Shown one piece after another: positions 42,807 through 54,843 of a stretch of 64,000 nucleotides of DNA. A program made the position numbers and the translations under genes. The number at the start of each line of letters is the position of its first letter. The first letter of the stretch is position 1. The notes under the pieces are model-generated. The model was not told the DNA's origin, did not search any database, and saw only the letters and a program-made list of their open reading frames with translations. Source of the stretch: Caulobacter flavus (GTDB lineage: Bacteria > Pseudomonadota > Alphaproteobacteria > Caulobacterales > Caulobacteraceae); contig NZ_CP026100.1 in the NCBI RefSeq assembly GCF_003722335.1, forward strand, positions 2,888,001-2,952,000. Reading direction: 5' to 3'.

Positions 42807-44239
42807 TAGCGCCCGCTGATGCTGGCCCCCGCGTCCTTGTCGAGCCGCAGGTAGACCGGCAGCGCCAGCAGCGTCACCACCCCGATCGCCACGAACGGCC
42901 AGACGAAGCTCGACGGCGTCAGCGCTGCCTCGCCGACGCCGCGCGTCATATGCAGCATCAGGCCGCCGAAGCTGACGCCCAGGGCCAGGCCGACCTGCTG
43001 GCTGACCGCCGCCAGGGTCGAGGCGGCCGCCACGCGCGGCTGGGGCACGTCGGCATAGGCGATGGTGTTGGCGGCGATGAACTGGCTGGACCGCGCGAAG
43101 CCGCCGACCAGCAGAAGGGCGATCATCAGCCACATCGGCGTCGACGCCGTGAAGAAGCCCGGTACGGCGGTCATCAGCGCCGTGGCGACCACGAACACCG
43201 CCAGCGCCGTGCGGAAGCCGTAGCGCTTGAGCAGCGCCCCGGCGAACGGCCGGGCGACCAGCACGCCCAGGCCCGTGGCGATGGTCACGCCGCTGGCCTT
43301 CAGCGGGCTCCAGCCCAGCGCCACCTGCAGCAGCAGCGGCATCAGGAATGGGCTGGCCCCGATGCCCAGCCGCACGAACGTGCCGCCCACCAGGCTGGCC
43401 CTGAAGGTCGGATAGCGCAGCAGGGTCAGGTCGAGGATCGGCTTGGCCTGGGCCCGGCAATGCTGGAGGTACAGCCAGCCCGCGTCCAGCGACACGGCCA
43501 GCAGCAGGGCCTGGACCAGCGGCGGCAGCAGCGACAGACCCGCCGTCTCGGCCAGGCCGATCAGCCCCGAAAGCGCGACGGCGCTCATCACGAAGCCCTG
43601 GGTGTCGAAGCGACCGGCCTCCGGGTCGGGCGCGCCCTTGGGCACGAACCGCCGCACGGCGATCGCGCCGACCACGCCGATCGGCAGGTTCAGGTAGAAG
43701 ATCCACGGCCAGTCGGCCACCGACAGCACGAAGCCGGCGATCGGCGGGCCGATCAGCGGTCCGACCATGGCCGGCATGGTGAACCAGCCCATGGCGCTGA
43801 TCAGCTTGTCCTTGGGCGTGGAGCCGACCACGATCAGCCGCGCCACCGGCGTCATCATCGCCCCGCCTATGCCCTGGACGATGCGGGCGGCGACCAGCTG
43901 GCCCAGGTTCTGCGACAGGCCGCACAGGGCCGAGCCGGCCAGGAACACCAGCATGGCGATCAGGAACACCCGCCGCGCGCCGTAGCGCTGGGCCGCCCAG
44001 CCGCTGGCCGGGGTGAATACCGCCAGGGCCAGGATATAGGAGGTCAAAGCCAGCTTCAGGTGGATCGGGTCGGCCGAGAACGCCTGCGCCAGCCGGGGCA
44101 GGGCGGTCGACAGGGCCGTGGAGTCGATGAACTCCATCAGGAGGGCGCTGGCGACGGCGAGCGAGACGAGCCGCGTGGTCCAGGGCGAGGGCTCTGGCAG
44201 GGGCGGGGCGGCCGGATTGACGACGACAGGATCGGACAC
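42806..44239 (-). CDS. MFS drug:H+ antiporter, DHA2 family (14 TM)
   Basis: A 477-residue membrane protein with about 14 hydrophobic helices. Motif D1-like EFIDSTALSTALPRLAQAF and motif C-like MVGPLIGPPIAGFVLS plus ARIVQGIGGAMMTP are those of EmrB/QacA efflux pumps. It probably exports a hydrophobic drug or metabolite. No adjacent membrane fusion protein or regulator. ATG 44239. Confidence 0.9.
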   Translation of the reverse strand: MSDPVVVNPAAPPLPEPSPWTTRLVSLAVASALLMEFIDSTALSTALPRLAQAFSADPIHLKLALTSYILALAVFTPASGWAAQRYGARRVFLIAMLVFLAGSALCGLSQNLGQLVAARIVQGIGGAMMTPVARLIVVGSTPKDKLISAMGWFTMPAMVGPLIGPPIAGFVLSVADWPWIFYLNLPIGVVGAIAVRRFVPKGAPDPEAGRFDTQGFVMSAVALSGLIGLAETAGLSLLPPLVQALLLAVSLDAGWLYLQHCRAQAKPILDLTLLRYPTFRASLVGGTFVRLGIGASPFLMPLLLQVALGWSPLKASGVTIATGLGVLVARPFAGALLKRYGFRTALAVFVVATALMTAVPGFFTASTPMWLMIALLLVGGFARSSQFIAANTIAYADVPQPRVAAASTLAAVSQQVGLALGVSFGGLMLHMTRGVGEAALTPSSFVWPFVAIGVVTLLALPVYLRLDKDAGASISGR

Positions 44240-44333
44240 GCCGACGGCCTACGCCTCCGCGTGCGGAGCCTCAAGCAAAGAGTGGGCGAACGCCGGCTTG
44301 GGGCGTTGTTGCTGGGGCAGCAAGGAAGCGGTC

Positions 44334-44633
44334 ATGAGCGACAGCCACATCGAGGCGCTGGAGGAGCGGATGGCGCGGGCCGTCGCCGCCGAGGATTTCG
44401 AGGCCGCCGGGCGCCTGCGCGACGAGATCGCCGACCTGCGCCGTTCCGAACGCCTGCATGAGCCGCCCAACGCGCCCGAGCCCCAGGCCTCCTACTTCCA
44501 GCGGCAGACTCCAGGAAAGATGGGACTAGGCACTGACCAGCCGGTTCCGGCCCGGCCGCCGGGCTGGATAGCGCCGCGCAAGCCCGACCCGATGACCACC
44601 GGCCATTCGCGCGGCGGACGGCGCAGGACCTGA
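44334..44633 (+). CDS. Small UVR-domain protein
   Basis: A 99-residue protein whose N-terminus is a UvrB/UvrC (UVR) motif: IEALEERMARAVAAEDFEAA, then GRLRDEIADLRR. The rest is a proline-rich tail (PGWIAPRKPD, GHSRGGRRRT). UVR motifs mediate protein contact, as in UvrB-UvrC and McsA. No repair gene is adjacent; it is upstream of the CoxE-like gene in the same direction. Confidence 0.75.
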   Translation: MSDSHIEALEERMARAVAAEDFEAAGRLRDEIADLRRSERLHEPPNAPEPQASYFQRQTPGKMGLGTDQPVPARPPGWIAPRKPDPMTTGHSRGGRRRT

Positions 44634-44707
44634 GGCCGTTGCGCCGGAGAGCGGATGGCCTCATTCTTTCGAACAGACGTTCGAGACCCGCCCCAGAGAC
44701 CTGGCCG

Positions 44708-45886
44708 ATGTTCCTTCGCTTCTTCTCCGAACTGCGCCAGGCCAAGGTGCCGGTGTCCCTGCGCGAGTACCTTCTCTTGATGGAGGCGCTGGACAAGGGC
44801 GTCATCGACCGCTCGATCGACGACTTCTACTTCCTGTCGCGCGCCAGCTTGGTGAAGGACGAGAAGAACCTCGACAAGTTCGACCGCGTGTTCGGCCACG
44901 TCTTCAAGGGGCTGGAGACGGTGGGCGAAGGGGTCGCCGCCGACATTCCCGAGGAATGGCTCAAGGCCCTGACCGAGAAGTTCCTCACCGACGAGGAGAA
45001 GGCCCAGATCGAGGCCCTGGGCGGCTTCGAGAAGCTGATGGAGACCCTGCGCGAGCGCCTGGCCGAGCAGAAGGAGCGTCACCAGGGCGGCAACAAGTGG
45101 ATCGGCTCGGGCGGCACTTCGCCGTTTGGCAACAACGGCTACAATCCCGAGGGCGTGCGCATCGGCCAGGACAAGGGCCGCCACGGCCGGGCCGTGAAGG
45201 TCTGGGACAAGCGCGAGTACAAGAACCTCGACGACAGCGTCGAATTGGGCACCCGCAACATCAAGGTCGCCCTGCGGCGTCTGCGCAAGTTCGCCCGCAC
45301 GGGCGCGGCCGAGGAGCTGGACCTGCCCGGCACCATCCGCGGCACGGCCGAGAAGGGCTATCTCGACATCCAGCTGCGCCCCGAGCGCCGCAACGCCATC
45401 AAGGTACTGATCTTCTTCGACATCGGCGGCTCGATGGACGGCCACATCAAGCTCTGCGAGGAGCTGTTTTCCGCCGCCAAGACCGAGTTCAAGCACCTGG
45501 AATTCTACTACTTCCACAATTGCCTCTACGAGGGCGTGTGGAAGGACAACAAGCGCCGGCACACCGAGAAGGTCGCAACCTGGGAGGTGCTCCACAAGTT
45601 CCCGGCCGACTACAAGGTGATCTTCGTCGGCGACGCCACGATGAGCCCCTACGAGATCACCTATCCGGGCGGCAGCGTCGAGCACTGGAACGAAGAGCCC
45701 GGCGCCATCTGGATGAGCCGGGTCACCGACATCTACCAGAGCTGCGTCTGGCTGAACCCCACGCCCGAGCGCCACTGGGACTACACCCAGTCGATCGGCG
45801 TCATGAAGCAGCTGATGAACGACCGCATGTTTCCGCTGACCATCGACGGGCTCGACAAGGCCATGCGGGAGCTTGTGCGGGGTTGA
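44708..45886 (+). CDS. CoxE-like von Willebrand factor A domain protein
   Basis: A 392-residue protein. N-terminal MFLRFFSELRQAKVPVSLRE, a CoxE/YehP-like region; the C-terminal vWA domain has KVLIFFDIGGSMDGHIKLCE, in which the MIDAS D-x-S-x-S reads D-I-G-G-S, then FYYFHNCLYEGVWKD and VIFVGDATMSPYEIT. CoxE-type proteins usually work with a MoxR AAA ATPase (CoxD), which is not adjacent here. It may load metal or remodel a partner. ATG 44708. Confidence 0.85.
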   Translation: MFLRFFSELRQAKVPVSLREYLLLMEALDKGVIDRSIDDFYFLSRASLVKDEKNLDKFDRVFGHVFKGLETVGEGVAADIPEEWLKALTEKFLTDEEKAQIEALGGFEKLMETLRERLAEQKERHQGGNKWIGSGGTSPFGNNGYNPEGVRIGQDKGRHGRAVKVWDKREYKNLDDSVELGTRNIKVALRRLRKFARTGAAEELDLPGTIRGTAEKGYLDIQLRPERRNAIKVLIFFDIGGSMDGHIKLCEELFSAAKTEFKHLEFYYFHNCLYEGVWKDNKRRHTEKVATWEVLHKFPADYKVIFVGDATMSPYEITYPGGSVEHWNEEPGAIWMSRVTDIYQSCVWLNPTPERHWDYTQSIGVMKQLMNDRMFPLTIDGLDKAMRELVRG

Positions 45887-45889
45887 AGA

Positions 45890-46118
45890 CCCCCTCAGTC
45901 GGCTTCGCCGACAGCTCCCCCAGCGGGGGAGCATTTTCTCGCCGGCGCTTCTAGATCCTTCCCCTCTGGGGGACTGTTGCGAAATTCGGAACGTCGAAGA
46001 ACAGACCAGAATCCGTTCGAGAACAGTTCGGAATCAAAAGGGGAAAGTCGTTCTTGTTTTACCCCATTATGCAACGATCCCCTCTGGGGGAGGTGGCCCG
46101 GAGGGCCGGAGGGGGTCA
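45890..46118. repeat. Intergenic hairpin repeat, interrupted copy
   Basis: Same two modules as 42699-42806, in the same order: CCCCCTCAGTCGGCTTCGCC at 45890 and GAGGTGGCCCGGAGGGCCGG at 46089. Module 2 is split at CCTCTGGG by a 110-base insertion (45971-46080). Confidence 0.85.
45971..46080. mobile_element. 110-bp MITE-like insertion
   Basis: The insert starts GGACTGTTGCGAAAT and ends ATTATGCAACGATCC; the reverse complement of the right end is GGATCGTTGCATAAT, matching the left in 11 of 15 positions. It is flanked by the direct repeat CCTCTGGG (45963-45970, 46081-46088), so removing the insert plus one copy restores the intact repeat module seen at 42761 and 48611. The TGTTGC terminal inverted repeat and 8-bp duplication recall the IS6 family. 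It has no coding capacity. Confidence 0.8.
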
Positions 46119-46585
46119 CAGCCCCGACAGATACCCCGCGATCGCGCTCCGCCGCGCGTCCAGCGCCTCCAGTTGCGCCCTCAGCCGCGCCTTCAGGCGG
46201 TCCGGGCAGGCGCCGTCCGGTCCCAGCAGGTCGGCGATCTCCGAGATCGGCAGGCCCAGGGCCTTGAGGTCGGCGATGGCCGCCAGCCGCGCGCGGGCCG
46301 ACTGGCCCAGGGTGCGGACGTTCTTGGGTCCCCGCCCGCAGGCGATCAGGCCCATCTCCTCGTAGTGGCGAATGGCGCGCAGGGTCAGGCCCAGCTGTTC
46401 GGCGACAACGCCGATCGGCAGCTCGGACGACCGCAGCGCGAAGCGCGGGGCGGGGGCGGTGGCAGCGGTATGGACGGCTTGCATCGGAACTCCCTCGCGG
46501 ACGGTCGTCTGGGCCCGGCGGCGACGTTCGGCCAGCGCGAGCGCCGCCTTTGTCCGTGGACCGGGGATGGCGAGATCGGGAACGC

Positions 46586-46589
<4 letters not shown>
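46116..46589 (-). CDS. MerR-family transcriptional regulator
   Basis: A 157-residue protein. After a 57-residue N-terminal extension comes the MerR winged helix: ELPIGVVAEQLGLTLRAIRH then YEEMGLIACGRG, and a coiled dimerisation helix (RLKARLRAQLEALDARRSA). The GTG start 46589 overlaps the stop of the carboxylase gene (GTGA), so it is coupled. A shorter start at ATG 46484 is possible. It probably controls the carboxylase operon or an oxidative/metal response; effector unknown. Confidence 0.82.
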
Positions 46590-48574
<1,985 letters not shown>

Positions 48575-48606
48575 CGGCGGCCCTCGGACGGTTGGTCTTG
48601 TCTTTC

Positions 48607-48714
48607 CAGATCCTCCCCCTCTGGGGGAGGTGGCCCGGAGGGCCGGAGGGGGTAAGCACCGCATTTGGCGGCCCCCTCAGTCGCTTCGCGACAGCTCCCC
48701 CAAGGGGGGAGCAT
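48607..48714. repeat. Intergenic hairpin repeat, modules in reversed order
   Basis: AGATCCTCCCCCTCTGGGGGAG then GTGGCCCGGAGGGCCGGAGG comes first (48607-48652), then CCCCCTCAGTCGCTTCGCGA and CAGCTCCCCCAAGGGGGGAG (48671-48713). The order of the two modules is opposite to 42699-42806. It separates pccA from pccB. Confidence 0.85.
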
Positions 48715-48727
48715 CTCGCTCGGCGGC

Positions 48728-50260
<1,533 letters not shown>

Positions 50261-50287
50261 GGCTTACTCCGACCGAGCCGTGAACGT

Positions 50288-50391
50288 CGCAAAGAAGAGA
50301 TTTTGCGTGGCTTCGGGTTCCCGGCTCAAGAAAATTGAGGCCGTGGCGAGGGCTTGCGAACTTGCATCTTGTGAAATAGCAAAGTTGCGAA
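50288..50391. promoter_or_regulatory. Putative ScfR/PccR operator sites
   Basis: In the 131-base divergent region: an inverted repeat CGCAAA-N8-TTTGCG (50288-50307) and a direct array TTGCGAA (50354-50360), TTGTGAA (50369-50375), TTGCGAA (50385-50391), the last touching the regulator's ATG (50392). TTGC-rich repeats are typical targets of short-chain fatty-acyl-CoA regulators. Likely controls both pccB and the regulator. Confidence 0.65.
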
Positions 50392-51792
50392 ATGGGAGAG
50401 AAGCTGTTCATCGGGCCGCGTCTGCGGCTGTTGCGCCAGGCCAAGGGCTGGAAGCTGGAGGCCTGCGCCGCCCAGCTGGGCCTGTCGGCCAGCTACCTGT
50501 CGCAGATCGAGGCCAACCAGCGCCCGGTCACCGCCCGGGTGCTGATCGACGTCATGCGGGTGTTCGAGGTCGACGCCGCCTCGCTGGACGCCGCCGACGA
50601 CCAGCGCCTGATCGCCGACCTGCGCGAGGCCACGGCGGACGCCCCCGTGGGCGGAGAGGCTCCGGCCCTGTCGGAGATCAAGGCGGCGGTGGCCAACACG
50701 CCCAACCTCGCCAAGGCCTATCTAGACCTGCACCGCGCCTATCGCCGGCTGGACGAGCGCCTGAAGGCGACCGAGGAGGCGGTGTCGCTGGACGAGCGCG
50801 GGGCGGCCAGCGCGCTGTTGCCCTACGAGGAGGTCCGAGACTTCTTCCACTACAAGAACAACTACATCCACAGCCTCGACGTCGCCGCCGAGGACCTGTC
50901 GGCGCAGATCGGCGGAGGCGGCGAGCGGGCGCTGGAGGCCTATCTGGCCGACCGCCTGGGCGTGCGCGTGGTGCGCAGCGGCGAGCCCGACCTCCTGCGC
51001 CACTGGGACGCCGCCAGCCGGACGGTGGCCATCGGCGCGGCCCATCCCGAGGCGACGCGCAGCTTCCAGCTGGCCTACCAGATCGCAGCGCTCACGCTGC
51101 CAGACATCGTCGAGGCCGAGCTGTCGGCCGCTGGCTTTCGCAGCGACAGCGCCGCCAAGGTCTGCCGCACAGGCCTCCTCAACTACGCCGCCGGCGCGCT
51201 GGTGCTGCCGTATGAGCGCTTCCGCGAGGCGGCGCGGGCGGCGCGGCACGACATCGAACGCCTGGCGCTGACGTTCCAGACCAGCCTGGAGCAGGTGTTC
51301 CACCGCTTGTCGACGCTGCAGCGGCCGGGCGCGCGGGGCGTGCCGTTCTACTTCGTGCGGCTCGACAGGGCCGGCAACATCACCAAGCGCCACAGCGCCA
51401 CGCGCCTGCAGTTCGCCCGCTTCGGCGGGGCCTGCCCGTTGTGGAACGTGCACGACGCCTTCGCCCGGCCCGACGCCTGGCTGGTGCAACTGGCGCAGAT
51501 GCCTGACGCCGTCCGCTATGTCTGCATCGCGCGCGGGGTGGTGAAGCCGTCGGGGGCCTATCGCCAGGCCGAGCGGCGCTATGCGCTCGGCCTCGGCTGC
51601 GAGGCCCGCTACGCCGACCAGCTGGTCTATGCCGATGAGCTGGACCTTGCGGGCCCCTCGGCGCCGATCGGGGTCAGCTGCCGGATCTGCGAGCGCGACG
51701 ACTGCTCCCAGCGGGCCTTCCCGCCGGTGGATCGGGCCTTCGAGGTGTTCGAGAACGACCGCCGCTGGGTGCCGTTCTCGCTGCGGGGCTGA
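50392..51792 (+). CDS. Short-chain fatty-acyl-CoA regulator (ScfR/PccR/RamB type)
   Basis: A 466-residue regulator. N-terminal XRE helix-turn-helix GPRLRLLRQAKGWKLEACAA then QLGLSASYLSQIEANQRPV (about residues 8-45), followed by a long domain with PYERFREAARAARHDIERLA and the C-terminal cysteine cluster CRICERDDCSQRAFPPVDRA of the short-chain fatty acid regulator family. In Rhodobacter PccR controls propionyl-CoA carboxylase and in Actinobacteria RamB controls acetate genes. The divergent pcc genes fit. ATG 50392. Confidence 0.85.
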   Translation: MGEKLFIGPRLRLLRQAKGWKLEACAAQLGLSASYLSQIEANQRPVTARVLIDVMRVFEVDAASLDAADDQRLIADLREATADAPVGGEAPALSEIKAAVANTPNLAKAYLDLHRAYRRLDERLKATEEAVSLDERGAASALLPYEEVRDFFHYKNNYIHSLDVAAEDLSAQIGGGGERALEAYLADRLGVRVVRSGEPDLLRHWDAASRTVAIGAAHPEATRSFQLAYQIAALTLPDIVEAELSAAGFRSDSAAKVCRTGLLNYAAGALVLPYERFREAARAARHDIERLALTFQTSLEQVFHRLSTLQRPGARGVPFYFVRLDRAGNITKRHSATRLQFARFGGACPLWNVHDAFARPDAWLVQLAQMPDAVRYVCIARGVVKPSGAYRQAERRYALGLGCEARYADQLVYADELDLAGPSAPIGVSCRICERDDCSQRAFPPVDRAFEVFENDRRWVPFSLRG

Positions 51793-51806
51793 TCCAGATC
51801 CAAGGT

Positions 51807-51950
51807 CGTCATCCCGGCCGGAGCGCGTAGCGCGGAGAGCCGGGACCCAGGAGCCGCCGCAACGCGTCGGCTCCTGAAGGGCGGTTGATCTATCCGCCGC
51901 GCCCGGTCTCCTGGGTCCCGGATAACGGCTTCGCCGTTTCCGGGATGACG
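51807..51950. repeat. Interspersed repeat, CGTCATCCCGGCCG family (copy 2)
   Basis: Starts CGTCATCCCGGCCGGAGCG and ends CCGGGATGACG, with inner GGGACCCAGGAG / CTCCTGGGTCCC. The first half of this copy matches copy 1 (24755) nearly base for base. It lies between the ScfR gene and the MHS transporter stop. Confidence 0.8.
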
Positions 51951-51962
51951 AAGGAGGAGATC

Positions 51963-53633
51963 CTACGCTTCGATATCCACGTCCTTGGTTTCCTTCAGGA
52001 ACAGCATCCCGATGATCGCCGTCACGGCGGCCACGACGATCGGGTACCAGAGGCCGTAGTAGATGTTGCCCGTAGCCGCGACCATGGCGAAGGCCGTGGT
52101 CGGCAGGAAGCCGCCGAACCAGCCGTTGCCGATGTGGTAGGGCAGGCTCATCGAGGTGTAGCGGATATTGGTCGGGAACATCTCGACCAGCATGGCCGCC
52201 ACCGGGCCGTAGACCATGGTGACGTAGATCACCAGCAGGGTCAGGACGAAGACCACCAGCGGCTTGTTGATCTTGGCCGGGTCGGCCTTTTCCGGATAGC
52301 CGGCCGTCTTCAGGGCCTCGCCGAGCTTGGCCTCCCAGGCTTTCTTCTCGACGGCGAACTGTTCCTTCGAGAGGGTCTCGCCGCGGAACGAGGGCAGGAC
52401 GGTCTCGCCGATGCGGACCTCGGCCACCTCGCCGGCGGCCACCGGCTGGTTCTCGTAGCTGACGCCGGCCTTGGCCAGGTAGGATTTGGCCAGGTCGCAG
52501 GAGGTGTTGAACACCGTCTTGCCGACGGGATCGAACTGGAACGAGCAGTCGGCCGGGTCTGCGACCACGGTCACCGGCGCCGAGGCCGTGGCCGCTGCCA
52601 GTTGCGGGTTGGCCGCGCTGGTCAGGGTCTTGAACAGCGGGAAGTAGGTCAGGGCGGCCAGGGCGCAGCCCAGCATGATGATCGGCTTGCGGCCGATCTT
52701 GTCCGACAGCCAGCCGCAGACCACGAAGAACGGCGTGCCGATCAGCAGGGCGATGGCCACCAGGGTGTTGGCCACGGCGCCGTCGACCTTGAGCATCTTC
52801 TCCAGGAAGAACAGGGCGTAGAACTGGCCGGTGTACCAGACCACGGCCTGGCCGGCGGTCAGGCCCACCAGGGCCAGGATGACGATCTTCAGGTTGCCCC
52901 AGCGGGCGAAGCTGTCCTTCAGCGGCTGCTTGGTGCCCTTGCCCTCGTCGACCATCTTCTGGAACGACGGGCTTTCGGAAAGCTGCAGGCGGATCCAAAG
53001 CGACACGCCTAGGAGGGCGATCGAGATCAGGAACGGAATGCGCCAGCCGAAGGCCTGGAAGGCGTCCTCGCCGACGGTCGAGCGCGTGGCCAGGATCACC
53101 ACCAGGCTCAGGAACAGGCCGAAGGTCGCGGTGATCTGGATGAAGCTGGTGTAGAAGCCGCGCCGCCCATGCGGGGCGTGCTCGGCCACGTAGGTGGCCG
53201 CGCCGCCGTACTCGCCGCCCAGGGCCAGGCCTTGGATCAGGCGCATCAGCACCAGCGCGATGGGGGCCGCGACGCCGATCTGCTCGTAGCTGGGCAGCAG
53301 GCCGACCACGAAGGTCGACAGGCCCATCAGCAGCATGGTGACGAGGAAGGTGTTCTTGCGGCCCCACAGGTCGCCCAGGCGTCCGAACACCAGAGCGCCG
53401 AACGGCCGCACGGCGAAGCCGGCCGCGAAGGCCAGCAGGGCGAAGATGTAGCCCGTGGTCTCGTTCACGCCCGAGAAGAAGTGGTGGGTGATGTAGGTGG
53501 CCAGCGAGCCGTACAGGTAGAAGTCGTACCACTCGAAGACCGTGCCCACCGACGCCGCGCCGATGACCAGTGCGTCCTTGCGCTGAACGACCTCTCCGTT
53601 CTTTGCGCCCGACGTCGCGACGGCGTCCGCCAT
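51963..53633 (-). CDS. MFS metabolite:H+ symporter, MHS family
   Basis: A 556-residue permease. N-terminal SVGTVFEWYDFYLYGSLATY (EWYDF motif), PFGALVFGRLGDLWGRKNTF (motif A) and the C-terminal helices TLLVIYVTMVYGPVAAMLVE are those of ProP/KgtP/ShiA. A hydrophilic insert of about 125 residues (LTSAANPQLAA... to PAKINKPLV) lies between helices 8 and 9. Substrate could be a dicarboxylate, proline or alpha-ketoglutarate. ATG 53633 is chosen; upstream frame is joined to the frameshifted gene. Confidence 0.88.
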   Translation of the reverse strand: MADAVATSGAKNGEVVQRKDALVIGAASVGTVFEWYDFYLYGSLATYITHHFFSGVNETTGYIFALLAFAAGFAVRPFGALVFGRLGDLWGRKNTFLVTMLLMGLSTFVVGLLPSYEQIGVAAPIALVLMRLIQGLALGGEYGGAATYVAEHAPHGRRGFYTSFIQITATFGLFLSLVVILATRSTVGEDAFQAFGWRIPFLISIALLGVSLWIRLQLSESPSFQKMVDEGKGTKQPLKDSFARWGNLKIVILALVGLTAGQAVVWYTGQFYALFFLEKMLKVDGAVANTLVAIALLIGTPFFVVCGWLSDKIGRKPIIMLGCALAALTYFPLFKTLTSAANPQLAAATASAPVTVVADPADCSFQFDPVGKTVFNTSCDLAKSYLAKAGVSYENQPVAAGEVAEVRIGETVLPSFRGETLSKEQFAVEKKAWEAKLGEALKTAGYPEKADPAKINKPLVVFVLTLLVIYVTMVYGPVAAMLVEMFPTNIRYTSMSLPYHIGNGWFGGFLPTTAFAMVAATGNIYYGLWYPIVVAAVTAIIGMLFLKETKDVDIEA

Positions 53634-53814
53634 ACTCGTATCCTCCTCGAAAGCGTCGCCGCTTTGCGCGGCTGATCGTTGCGGGGGATGATGGCAGGCG
53701 CCTCGCGGCTTCCGTAAAGGGGAACTTTCGTGGAACGCAGGGTTGCGAACCACGATTTTCGGGGATTGGCGCAGGTCGTGCTGCCACCGGTGGCATGACG
53801 AGCCCGCCGGGAGG

Positions 53815-54140
53815 TCAGGCCAGGACGTAGATCCAGGCCTCGACGGGCCGGGCTCGGATTCGACCGTGACGCTTACCCTGCGGTAGCCGGCGCCCTCGAA
53901 GGCGTCGAGCCGCGCCCAATGCGCCGCCAGCGCCTCGCTCTCCAGCACCTGCACCGCGATCGCCTCGCCTTGGGGATCGAGCTCCAGGCCGGGAAAACCG
54001 ATGGCCGCGCCCCAGCCTTCGGCCCGCAGCCGGCCGCGCACGACGCCGGCGGTCCAGGTTCCGCCCAGCGGCGCCAGGTGATGGTGATTGGGCCGGCCGG
54101 GCGCCAGCGAGCCGTAGACCGCCAGGCGGGGAGGGGTCAT
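53815..54140 (-). pseudogene. Gamma-glutamylcyclotransferase-like (AIG2/GGCT) gene with a frameshift
   Basis: Starts MTPPRLAVYGSLAPGRPNHH, the AIG2/GGCT N-terminal motif (YGSLxxG), and contains WARLDAFEGAGYRRVSVTVE. After ESEPGP the frame is lost: a one-base deletion near 53844 (in a CGGTC/CGTC context) moves the expected C-terminal VEAWIYVLA-stop out of frame. With the base restored, a 108-residue protein of normal length ends at 53815. As it stands, the reading frame continues to 51963 and fuses with the MHS transporter. Either a decayed gene or a sequencing error. It follows the hydrolase gene by one base. Confidence 0.65.
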
Positions 54141-54141
54141 C

Positions 54142-54843
54142 TCAGGTCTCCGTCAGCCAGGCGCGCAGCAGGGCGGTCGTCTCGTCGGGACGTTCCATGG
54201 CCGGCAGGTGTCCGCAAGCCTCGAAGACGTGAAGACGAGAGCCGGCGATGGCGGCGTGGATCGCCTGGGACTCGGCGGGCGGGGTCAACTGGTCGCTGTC
54301 GCCGACCGCCACCAGCGTCGGGACGGTGATCGACGCCAGAAGCGGGCGCGAGTCCGGCCGGCCCAGGATGGCGCTCTGCTGGCGCAGGAAGGCCGGGCCG
54401 CCGACGCGGGCGGCCATCGCCTTGACCTCGGCGCCCAGCGGTTCGTCCAGCCGCGAGGCATGCAGCAACTGCGGCAGCATCCGCTGGGTGACGCCCAGGA
54501 AACGCCCGACCTGCACCGCCGCCATGGCCCGGCGGCGGTTCTCGGCGCGGGCCGGCGTGTCGGGCGCGGCGCTGGTGGCCAGCAGCGCCAATCGCTCCAC
54601 GCGGTGCGGCGCCTGGTGCAGGATCTCGAAGGCGACGTAGCCGCCCATCGACAGGCCGGCCAGGGCGAAGCGCTCGGGCGCGGCCTCCAGCACCCGGGCG
54701 GCCATGGCCGCGACGCTGTCGTCCAGCGTCAGGTCGGCGATGGTCGGATCGGCGATGTCGGCCAGGTCGTCGGCCTGGTCGCGCCACAGGCGGGCGTCGC
54801 ACAGCAGGCCGGGCAGGAAGACGAGGGCTTGGCGGTCGGTCAT
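54142..54843 (-). CDS. Alpha/beta hydrolase
   Basis: A 233-residue hydrolase. N-terminal LVFLPGLLCDARLWRDQADD, nucleophile elbow GLSMGG in FALAGLSMGGYVAFEILHQA, acid in LVAVGDSDQLTPPAES and His in ACGHLPAMERPDE. Esterase or haloperoxidase-like. Start overlaps the MFS stop (ATGA), so it is coupled to the transporter, and it is followed by the frameshifted GGCT gene. Confidence 0.85.
   Translation of the reverse strand: MTDRQALVFLPGLLCDARLWRDQADDLADIADPTIADLTLDDSVAAMAARVLEAAPERFALAGLSMGGYVAFEILHQAPHRVERLALLATSAAPDTPARAENRRRAMAAVQVGRFLGVTQRMLPQLLHASRLDEPLGAEVKAMAARVGGPAFLRQQSAILGRPDSRPLLASITVPTLVAVGDSDQLTPPAESQAIHAAIAGSRLHVFEACGHLPAMERPDETTALLRAWLTET

Noticed and set aside
51963..54140. A 725-residue GGCT-MFS fusion protein
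   Set aside because: The junction lacks homology to either family and is explained by a one-base deletion; the MFS has its own normal start at 53633.
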